A stretch of 64,000 nt of DNA, from the NCBI GenBank assembly GCA_958450365.1, contig CAUEEP010000910.1, positions 963,001 through 1,027,000 on the forward strand, in the 5' to 3' direction. The notes beneath the pieces were generated by a model. The model saw only the letters and a program-made list of their open reading frames with translations. It made no database searches and was not told the DNA's origin. The position numbers were made by a program, and so were the translations under genes. Positions 54,688 through 64,000 of the stretch are shown piece by piece. The stretch is from Mesorhabditis belari. Lineage: Eukaryota; Nematoda; Chromadorea; Rhabditida; Rhabditidae. The number at the start of each line of letters is the position of its first letter. The stretch's first letter is position 1.

Positions 54688-57658
54688 TTATGGTGCTTCT
54701 GTTTCTCTGTAAGTCTCTTGATAAGTGGGCGGAGGAGTACGATTCAACTGAAAAAAATAAAAATTTAAAGATACTATGTAAAGAGAGTAAAGATATCCGT
54801 CATTATTCGTTATGTCACTTCCCGCTATGTTATGGTAACTATTAGGTTGGCGACATTGAAATTTCGTTTGCGTTTCTCTTTATGGATTTTAACACTGTGG
54901 ATACTATTACCACCGCAATCTCTTCTGTTTTAAAGATATAATTATTGTGCTTTATTACGCGTCTTTTCTTTATTTCCAGTTGAAGAATTTTAATAAAAAA
55001 ATCTTATAGATGCTAGACGACCTCAAAATATGGACTTCGCATTTGTTGCTGTACTATTTCAAACATGAAAAAAAGCAAATGAATCGCATGAATCACTTTG
55101 TAACGTATTTGAGAAAGATGTTATCACTGTTCATCAATGTCAAAACTGGTTCAAAAGATTTCGAAAGGGTGACGGAAGTCTGGAAGATCTGGGACGAGGA
55201 CAAACAACGATTTGAAGCAGATAATCGAAAGTGATCCGAAATCTACATGGGAACTTGCGGAATATTTTAATTGTGATCATCAAACAACCGAAAACCATTT
55301 GCATGAATTGGGCAAGCTCAATAAAGCTGGAAAATGGATTCCACATTCACTAAGCGATGCAAGCAAAGCCATTCAGAGTTCTTTGTCCAGGAAATTTGCT
55401 TAGAATTTCCAAGAATAGTGGATTTTGGGATGCAATTTTAACTTCTGATAAGAAATGGATTCATTATGACAATATTACAAGGATAAGACAATGGCTCGAC
55501 CCGGGAGAAATTCCAAAGCCAATACCTAAACCAGATTTTCACGGAAAGAAGGTTATGCTGTCGGTTTCGTGAAATACCCGAGGCCTGGTTCATCTTGAAG
55601 TGTTAATTTCTGGTCAGACTGTTGATGCAAATCTTTACGTTCAACAACTAGATCGCGCGGACGCGGTTCTTCGCTCAAAAGGAATTGATCCGACAACGGT
55701 GCGATTGTTACAAGACAATGCCTGTCCTCACGTTGCCAAAAGTACGCAAGAGAAGATTGAGCAATGGGGCTGGGAACTTCTAGTTCATCCGCCTCATAGT
55801 CCAGATATTGCCCCGTCTGACTACCATTTCTTTCGAAGTATGCGGCATTCACTCGAAAGTCACAAGTTCCAGAACATTGACGACATCAAAAAATGGGTCT
55901 CTGCTTTCTTTTAATCAAAACCAGCACAATTCTTTCAAGAGAGTATCCATAATTTGCGTCAAAGATAACAAAAATGTTATCGGTAGCTGTGGGGAATCTA
56001 TTGTTGATTAATTGTTTCTAGTTGATTTTTACGAATAAATTTTGTTGTTGCTCAAAAACGAAATTTCAATGTCGCCAACCTAATATTTGCCTTTTAACTC
56101 TATCTGATTACCAGAAATAAAGTAATTTGTAGCAAATTCGCAAAGCTAATCATTTTAAAAGCAAAAATTTCATTCATTTGATTTCAAACATTTAGCCAAA
56201 CAAAAAGTACCTCGAGATTCTCAGCGTTTCCTTGCAAGCAATCCTCGATTTCTCGCTAAAAATTAAAGATTATCGATGGCTTTAATTGGTAACAAACGAA
56301 AGAATTAGTACCTTATCTTACTAAAAATTCTTCTGATCAACAAATTCTTGAATAAACAAGCTTACTCTAGGTCTCCGTTCATTTCTGCCCGAATCGGAAT
56401 TAGTGTTGACGACGATTTCTTGTAGAATCTCTGCATTTTTCTTCAAATTTTTCCTAAAAAAGTAAACTTCTTTAGTAAATCTTTATGTAACGGAATGCAT
56501 TTTAGCTTAATCCAACGTTTTTAAAACCAACTGTAACTGTAAGAGTTGATGTAAAAAGAGATGCTAGATTCAAGCTTTCTTTCACTCAACATGAAAATAT
56601 TTAATATGTTTTTATTTACACGCAACAATGTTGAAAGGTTTATTTACACAATGCTTGTGCTAGAATGAAGGATTTGAAGTTACTAGCACAACTTTCCTGG
56701 TGACTTGATCAACAATACTATAGTGTACGTGACATGCAATGTAACACTGTTTTCAAGTACTTTTACGCTAAATAAGTCCTCAAGTTCCCGCATTACCTTA
56801 AATCAAAACGAAATTCCTTGCCTGATTCTGTCCAGATCCTCTAAGATTGCCAAAAGAAGAAGACAAATGAAACAGGCCATCAAAATGATCACCAACAGAA
56901 ACGCCAACCGCAAAATTAAATCCCATGACTGAAAAAAAGAAAAATAAATTAAGTAAACAAGTAATGGACCACATTTCGTTATTGAATAAATTTCAAATTC
57001 ACGCAAAATATCAAAACGTTTGAGGTTCTACACAAAATTTAACGATTCTTTTTAAAATCTTTACAGTTTACCATTAGACAGCAAAAAGTGACTATGAAAA
57101 AGAATAACTATTAGGTTGATGCAAAAGTCTTTTTCATTTTTTTCGTACTTCCGTTAAAAAGTAACAAATGCACCAATTGAACAACGGTTTATTGCATTCG
57201 AAAGGCCAATTATTTTTCTGCAAAATGACATTAAAACGAGTTTAAAATGTCTTATGTCTAGATTTTTTTGAGAGCCTGAAGTCGGGTAGTCAAAAAAGGC
57301 GACGGCTCGATGATGCATTTTAGACGCTTTAGCTAAGGAAATCAATCTTGATGTTAATAAATAAAAGATAGAGCACAAAAAGTTAGATATTTTTTCAGAT
57401 TTTCAGAGAAATTGATTCAGCCAATTTCTTTATAGAGGTTTTTATAGATTTTCATGAAAAACCCGTTTTCACTCTCGAATTTGCTTGAAAGTAAACCCAA
57501 ATTGACTTAAAAAGATGGGAAATTGAACAATAAACACTTTTCATTTAGAGCAAACCATAGGTTAATTGATGACTTTGTTATTTTTCAAAAGAAGTACGAA
57601 AAAAATGAAAAAGACTTTTGCATCAACCTAATAGTTAAAAAAAACTTACCTTGAACAT
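54688..57658 (-). CDS. Single-pass membrane protein with PPxY motif
   Basis: Five minus-strand exons: 57650-57658 (MFK), 56822-56928, 56366-56453, 56211-56255, 54688-54747, giving 102 residues. Order: one hydrophobic helix (LRLAFLLVIILMACFICLLL), a charged coiled-coil-like stretch (EDLDRIRKNLKKNAEILQEI), a basic segment, and a tail TPPPTYQETYRETEAP. PPxY motifs bind WW domains, for example of Nedd4-type ubiquitin ligases; whether this one does is inference. The second intron uses a GC donor (AG|GCAAGG), and the exact phase match across it supports the model. Introns 1 and 4 each contain a mariner-type element. I do not recognise a named family. Confidence 0.7.
54842..56083 (+). mobile_element. 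Mariner (DD34D) with disrupted transposase
   Basis: 1,242 bp flanked by TA. Ends TTAGGTTGGCGACATTGAAA inverted. The plus-strand transposase from about 55010 has frameshifts near 55130-55210 and 55400 and an in-frame TGA near 55570 (after KKVMLSVS). It then runs to 55914. Motifs: TSDKKWIHYDN, LQDNACPHVAKS and HSPDIAPSDYHFF, the last two Asp being 34 residues apart. It sits in an intron of the PPxY membrane-protein gene. The terminal repeats differ from the 19.7-kb mariner, so this is a separate subfamily. Confidence 0.9.
57111..57631. mobile_element. 521-bp mariner-type MITE
   Basis: Ends TTAGGTTGATGCAAAAGTCT (inverted repeats of ~40 bp) flanked by TA on both sides. No transposase motifs are evident. 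It fills intron 1 of the PPxY membrane-protein gene. Confidence 0.85.
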
Positions 57659-58472
57659 TTCTAGAGGTTGCGAATCAAATCGGGAAAAGAAAAACGACCG
57701 ACGAATGTCCAGAAAAAGTAGAGAAATGAAGAAGTGCTAGCAAAAGCGCCAAATTATTTGCGCCACTCAAGATTGCTTGCTATTTTGCCGCCTTCACGGA
57801 ATCTAAAAAAAATGGCATAAGATCGATATAGAGAGTAAAAAGGCCAATCGGGGACACAAAAATGACTGTTTTTGGGGTCTGTATAGGTATTTAAACGTGT
57901 TTTCTAATTAAAAACAGTGAAAACTAAAATTGTGAAGCGGTAAATGACAAAAAGTTGGTTAGAAAATGGGGAAAAGTGATTTGAAGCAAATTTTGAAGCA
58001 TTGTGAAGCGCAAATTTGGCAAAACTTTTGGCGCAAATGATACGTGGCACAAATGAAATTGACGTGAAGGATTTTGGCGCAATTAACGCGGCGCTTTTGC
58101 TAGCACCTCGAAATGAATGATTCGTCAAATTGAAAAAAAAAGCGTCGATGTGCATAGATGCAAATGACGGTTGGTCAAAGTGGGCATTTTATTCATTTAC
58201 TGTTTCAGCAATTCTTGAAATTTGGAACTAGCGTTAGTTATTTTCTAGAAAGTCAATTTCTGGAGAATTTGCAAAACTGTTTAATACAACAAGTTGTGGT
58301 GTAACTTGTTGTTATTTGCTCTCCATCACACAAAAATTGATCAAGCTATCGATGCCAATAAAACTAATACATTTGCACGTGAGACAGTTTACTTATTTTC
58401 CAATACATACACGCAAATTTCTTTTCGTCGCCCATAATTGTGGCGGTGCTTTCGTGCTTCGTTGAACGTCCA

Positions 58473-59209
58473 TTAATGAGTTGTTGTAGTTGTTGTAGAA
58501 CTCATCTAAATGAAACAGGTATTTGAGCATTGATCTCCCATGGAATGAGTAAGCTTAGGAAGCTGATTTGATTCAAAGATTCGTCGCTTAATTTTAAGAG
58601 AACGTACACAACTTTACATAAATTTGGAGCCGAATTTTCAATCTGCGAATGAACAAAAGATTACCTGCACATGTTGGCGTTGATATGCGGGAGGAAGACA
58701 CGACTGACAGTCGCAATTCTTGTCGGATGAATGCCTTCGATTCTCGAAATCTCGCTAAAGATCACCAAAGAGTAAAGCTTAATAAATAAACGAAATAAAC
58801 TAAATAAACTAAGCGAATAAACTATCCCACCCTATGCTGACGTCTATTTTCGCATTTGTCAGTGTTCGGATGGACGGATCTTTCGTAGAATCTTCCTTTT
58901 CCTTCAAACCTCTTCTGAAAAATAATCAATGAAAATTTCAATTAAAATTAGGCAAACTAATAAAAAAATGTACCCGGTAAACATTTTTACTTAAAGATGA
59001 TAAAAGGATTGATTTAAGATTTTAAAAAAAAAGCAGCCCTTTACTTGATTTGATTCTAATTTTTATATGAGGGTTTAAATTTAGAAGTTCGGGGAACTTT
59101 TTAAAATATCTTAATAATATAATAAAAATTTTAACCTGAGCATTTCGAGAAGAGCGGCCAACAACGAAAAGCAACTGCAAAAGAAAAAGCAGAGGCACCA
59201 CATCGTCAT
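58473..59209 (-). CDS. Probable paralogue of the PPxY membrane protein
   Basis: Minus-strand exons 59136-59209, 58842-58914, 58665-58754 and 58473-58505 would encode 89 residues. The first gives a hydrophobic helix (MTMWCLCFFFCSCFSLLAAL) then LLEMLR; the second a charged segment (RGLKEKEDSTKD). The third starts RDFENRR and contains CLPPAYQ, and the fourth is MSSTTTTTTH then stop. Exon order, phases and the PPxY position match the neighbouring gene (REIED... and PPPTYQ). The donor after the second exon (GTCAGC) is weak, and another frame of the first two exons is open, so the model is provisional. Confidence 0.45.
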
Positions 59210-61080
59210 CGTCTGTATTTTGATACTCGAACCATTCGAAGAGCCACACGAGGCCTTGTTCCGTCATGAAGACGAGAAGACGAGATACTTGTAGCCAAGG
59301 AGGACCCACAATTAACTATCTTGTAGACGAAAATGATAAACTTGCCCTAAAGCAAAGTTTTCCCAAAAAAAAACATTTGGACCGTTTATTTTTCCGTTTG
59401 TCATCTCTTCGAAATCTCTTTTGATTGCAAAATTTCAGCTTTATGAGTCATCCCTACTATTACAGCTTTTACGGTAAATAGATTGATCTAAAAGAGATAA
59501 TTAACAAGTAAACGGATCCAGGAGCTCATCAACTTTTTTTTTGATTCGTGCATCCCTAAATAACTGTATTCCTGTAGGAATCGGGCTATCGGGCTTAAAA
59601 CAGTGAATCAGCTGCTCGTCGGCACCACTTGGATCATGGGAAAACTTTGTTTTTACAATAATTTTTCTTTTTTGTGAAAAAGCCGGTTTTTTGACAATTT
59701 TGAGGGTTTTGAACTTACGCTCTATCTAAATTTCTTTGAATGCATTTCCGTTAAACTTTTTAAATGAATTCATATATAGTTATCTTTTTTGTTTTAAATC
59801 TTCAATTTTGGGAAGCTAACTCTATTTTGACGACACTAAACTTGTCCCAAAAGTGACTCGATTCCTTTTTTGGTCACTCGCATTTCGCCCTCGAAATTTC
59901 TTCAATGGAATTCGATCAATTGAAACACGTTTTAGCCTATTTTGTAGAGGAGATTTACGACTTTCAAATAGTTTATAACAGTTTATAACAGTTTCTAACA
60001 GTTTAGAACAGTTTAGAACAGTTTAGAACAGTTTAGAACAGTTTATAACAGTTTATAATAGTTTATAATAGTTTATAACAGTTTATAATAGTTTATAACA
60101 GTTTATAACAGTTTATACCAGTTTATACCAGTTTATACCAGTTTATACCAGTTTATACCAGTTTATACCAGTTTATACCAGTTTATACCAGTTTATAACA
60201 ACATAACATTATAACATTCATCGATATCAGGTTTCTATCGTTGGAAATTTATGGAAATGTTGAAATCCGCATTTCTTATGCATGTACCTAATATATTTCA
60301 CTTTTTTCACATTTCCACACGATGACCTTCTTTTCTTTCACACTTACCGACAAATTAGAATAACACACTTCAGTGATTTTTTTATAAAGAAACAGCCAGA
60401 GGTCAATGCTTCATTTGTTCCTACTATTGCCAACGATTTTTGAAGAAAAGTTAGTTTTTAAAAACCCACTTGAGCTACCGAATAGCTGAATAACTTGTAC
60501 TGTACTAAAATAATAATAAAAGTACTGAATAGCTTCCATAACAATAACTTGAATAATTGAATTGTTTCTACACCAACTTGAGTAGGCGCTCTAAAGCGAT
60601 TCGGCTACCCTAACCCAGCTTATCTCTTTAACGTTTAATCTTTGCAGATATTTGTAGACCTGCATCTCAATTAGTTGTTAGTTGATGCTAGTCTTTACAC
60701 CAACTGTAATAACTTTACATGGTACGGTAACGACAACTAAGTAACGGAGCAACTAAGCAACTACGGTAGCTATAATTAGGTACAGATCTAACTGGATTAT
60801 GGTAGACAGGCACAATTTAAAACCCTTTGGAATAAACTAAACCACCGATTTCAAAGCCTGAACCCTTTTTTCATCTCCTTTCTTTTCCTTTCAACTTTTC
60901 GAAAAAACCTCCCATCAAGAGCTAATAAAATATCGGATTTCATAGAGATTTTTCTCAAAGATTCAAGAAATAGGTGAACATCCACGAAGATAAATCATTA
61001 AGCTTCTTGCAAAAACATCAAGTTCTTCTTTTTATCCTAGCCAAATTTGCTAAATTCGTCTGCTAAATGTCTGGAAGTCT
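59210..61080. other. No gene recognised; repeats
   Basis: Holds a partial copy of the 50.4/50.9-kb repeat (59450-59525) and a 10-bp satellite, CAGTTTATAA / CAGTTTATAC (about 59971-60202, some 23 copies). A solo mariner terminus lies at 60268-60287. Confidence 0.6.
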
Positions 61081-61081
61081 G

Positions 61082-61281
61082 CTAAATAGCTTCACTTTTT
61101 ATGTAGACCTCTAGAGCCTGATTTTCTTTAGTCAAAGTTGTCAAGTTTTCAATTCTTCTCTTCATTCTACTATTATAGGTGTACTTTGCGCTCCAAATGC
61201 GGAAATGCACCTAGACTTTGAACTTTGACTAAAGAAAATCAGGCTCTAGACGTCTACATAAAAAAAGTGAAGCAATTTAGC
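61082..61281. repeat. ~200-bp palindromic element
   Basis: 'TAGCTTCACTTTTTATGTAG' and 'AGAGCCTGATTTTCTTTAGT' are repeated in inverse at the right end. The centre is near 61170. Confidence 0.8.
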
Positions 61282-61763
61282 ACTCTTCTAACGCACTCGT
61301 CCTTGAAAATCTTCTCGCATAGCCTTTGAAAATCATTATAAGTGTCCTATTCTATCAGAACAATGAAATCAAAAGATTCAGAAAGCTGCTGCTGCTCTAA
61401 AGAACTGCTTGTGCAGTTCTTTTCATTGCTTGTGCTTCATCCACATCCACATTTTCTCCATGCTTCATCCACATCCACATTTTCTCCATTTCCACTCCTC
61501 TTATTGCCCCATTTTTCTCATAAAAACTGCTCAAGTATTTGCTAAAAATAAATCCGTAGCCACGGTCAAAAAAAATATAGTCGAAAAGAAAAGAGATCGT
61601 TTTGTTTTCGAAGGAGAAAAAGAAGAGGATCTTTCACACACATTGTTGACCCAAGCCTTTCTCTTTGTCTTTCTTTTTTCGAGTAGGAAATGGAGTCTGA
61701 AGAAGACAATGGGTCAAGCATTTAGTACTGTTGTTTGAAAGTTTCACTACTATACTTAGTACT

Positions 61764-62032
61764 TACCGTAAATACTGTAATAGTACCCCACCCCCATAAT
61801 GACGGTGCGAAGTGTTGCGTAGTCTAGCTTTGAACGAGTGTTTCTCGACACTGGTTTATGCTACAATGCTCGCTTAGGTATCAAAAAATAGCTGAAATTC
61901 AGGGCTATTTTTTGATACCAAAGACACATTTTTTGAAAGTACGGGCGCTTTGAAAAAAATGAAATACTAAAAAACTTTTGCGACTACGCGACTGTACGAG
62001 GGGAGTGCGGTACTATTACAGTATTTACGGTA
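61764..62032. mobile_element. MITE family A, copy 6
   Basis: A complete copy with TACCGTAAATACTGTAATAG and TACAGTATTTACGGTA ends. From 62033 to 63190 no gene or element was recognised; 62540-62680 is strongly pyrimidine-rich. Confidence 0.85.
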
Positions 62033-63194
62033 AGTTCATTACTATATAATAAAGCATACCTTTATTCAAATACTGTAATCCAATCTATTTACTTTTTAAA
62101 TCTTTCAATATTTTCCATGAACCCTCACTAAATCAAACTAAAGTTGAGGTGAATTAGTTTTCAAAAATGGAAATTTTTTGAAAACCCATTAGTCATTAGT
62201 ATTGGCTTATTGATAAAACAAAACTTTTACAAAAACTTACTGTAATTGATAATATGAAAGTAGTTTTGCAGTAGTTAAGCAGTAGTTAAGCAGTAGTTTT
62301 GCAGTAGTTTTGCTTATAGCTTTGCAGTAAGCCAATACTTTTCGTTGTGATAGCTTGAGGAAAACGGCAGTTTAGAACTTTATTGAAACTAAACGGTACA
62401 GAAACGAATTACGGCACAGTCAAAGTCGAAGTATCGAAGTTTGACTGTATTTGTAAGGAAGTAATAAGTAGTGTAAGTAAGAGCAATGCTGATCATTCTT
62501 CTTTTTCGTATCTCTTTGAATGAACGAATGGATTGATGTCATCTAGCTTCTCCCTCTCCTTTCCTTTCCTTTCTTTTTTCTCCTTTTTCTTTTTCTCCTT
62601 GAAAAATCACAGACAAAACCCTCTTGCGATTTTCTCGCTTTTCCCTTCGCGCTTCTCGATTTTCAGTTCTTTTTTTTTGGTTTCTTGGATCTGGATATTG
62701 ATAGGGGTTTGAAATTTATAAATCTTACTTATAAATCTCAAATTTGCCAAAGAATATTTGATTTTTTGCTTGTTAGCTCAGACTTTTGAGATTGTTTTCT
62801 CGTTTGCTTTCCAACTTTTTAGCTTTCAACTATTGCATTTGTCTTTAATAAGAGCTTAATAATGAAACTATTGAACTATTGAAGTAACTCACTCCCGGAC
62901 TTGATCCATCTTTTTATCGATTCAGCACTGACAGTTCAAAGGTCGAGAGTTCAAAGGATTATCAGGAAAGTCGGGAGGTTTTCCATGATTCAACTTCTAC
63001 TGGACACTTCCACCTCAAAAGTCTTTTTAAAATTCGCGAAATTTAATTGTTCATTGCTGGCTAAGCTTTTTTGTAACGAGAGACAAGAGACGTAAGTTTT
63101 TCAAGCCTGGCCCGGGCAGCTAAACAACCCGGTTGACCAACCAGACAATATACAGCGAATTATAGCAACAGCTTTTTGCAAAAGTAGCTGGAAA

Positions 63195-63845
63195 ATGCCT
63201 AACTTATTTCAAAAGTCTCAAGTGTTATATAGAGAATTGTAGCCCTGATTCTCAGCTGCATTTATCTAAAAAAAACTTTCCGATTCGACTTATACAACTC
63301 ATTTCACAAGCACTTGAATGAGCTCTAGTCATCTCTCCGGCGAATCTGTCATTTAGCCGCTTTTCTTTATTAAAAATTGTTAAGAAAAGCTTTTTAATAT
63401 TTCTTCAATGCAAAACTAGCGTTTAACATCACTTAATAACATCAAGAATCACATTTCATTGTTTTGGCTGAACTGGCATAACCAAAATTTAAGTTGATGT
63501 CAAGCTTCTGTCGGAGGAACAGGGAAAAAGGTGGAAATTGAGTATTTTCAATATTTCATATACGTATCTCGTTATATCAGCTGTTCTGGCGTTGAAAACA
63601 ATTTCTTTTAGACAAAATTATCACAAATTTGATTGAAAAAAACTTTCCGAATGAAATTTTTTAATGTAGAAAAGCGGCCAAATGACAGATTCGCCGGAGA
63701 GATGATTAGAGCTCATTCAAGCGCTTGTTAAATGAGTTGTATAAGTCGAATCGGAAAGTTTTTGATAGATAAATGCAGCTGAGAATCAGGGCTACAATTC
63801 TCTATATAACACTTGAGACTTTTGAAATAAGTTAGGCATTTGCCG
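63195..63845. repeat. ~650-bp palindromic element near window end
   Basis: Arms of ~175 bp (63195-63372 and 63670-63845) pair through 'GCCTAACTTATTTCAAAAGT', 'ATTGTAGCCCTGATTCTCAG' and 'GCGAATCTGTCATTT'. The ~300-bp centre is unrelated AT-rich sequence without an ORF. The phrase 'TCGATTGCAACTAGAATCCA' starts to repeat at 63969 (compare 63845), so the structure may extend past the window. Confidence 0.8.
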
Positions 63846-64000
63846 ATTGCAACAAGAATCCAGTTTAGATTGCTGGCTTTCCAAAAAGTTGTCACTTTCG
63901 TGTCACAATTCGTGGCCACCTTGTAGAAAGTTTTGCATGGAAAGTTGAAAAAACTAGACGATAGAAATCGATTGCAACTAGAATCCAGATTAGATTGCTG

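Overview
The window looks like nuclear DNA of a nematode, probably a rhabditid (clade V). It contains an intact SL1-type spliced-leader RNA gene linked to 5S rRNA sequence in divergent orientation, short AT-rich introns with TTTTCAG acceptors, a complete class-h (Srh) chemoreceptor gene, a complete DNase II gene, and many Tc1/mariner-superfamily elements. The DNA is AT-rich, and repeats outweigh genes.

Layout. 1-14 kb has no recognisable host gene. It holds palindromic (hairpin) elements, minisatellites, tRNA-like fragments, a lone Srh exon 1 on the minus strand (10.0-10.2 kb) and mariner remnants. 14.4-15.5 kb carries two degenerate 5S copies on the minus strand and one SL1 RNA gene on the plus strand. 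16.1-18.6 kb holds a broken DD37D element, a half mariner between direct repeats and a tRNA-derived SINE-like repeat. 19.2-26.8 kb is a long plus-strand gene for a secreted protein made of two ~338-residue repeat units, with mirrored exon structure and introns full of transposons. 26.9-28.2 kb is a nearly full-length DD37D (maT-like) element. 30.9-35.2 kb is the complete eight-exon Srh receptor gene. 36.2-40.2 kb is a complete nine-exon DNase II gene (minus strand). It lies beside tRNA-His and has tRNA-Gln in its second intron. 41.9-43.3 kb has two more tRNA-Gln genes and an inverted partial copy of the DNase II gene. 44-53 kb is mostly repeats plus some plausible orphan exons on the minus strand. 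53.1-54.5 kb is a small secreted cysteine-rich protein gene. It converges on a minus-strand gene (54.7-57.7 kb) for a single-pass membrane protein with a PPxY motif, and a likely paralogue lies just beyond it (58.5-59.2 kb). 59.3-64 kb is repeat-rich.

Host genes were read by joining exons at splice sites while tracking phase. No single-frame ORF represents them. The genes share no obvious pathway. The main themes are inverted segmental duplication, palindromic elements (some enclosing tRNA-like sequence), and intron growth by nested transposons.
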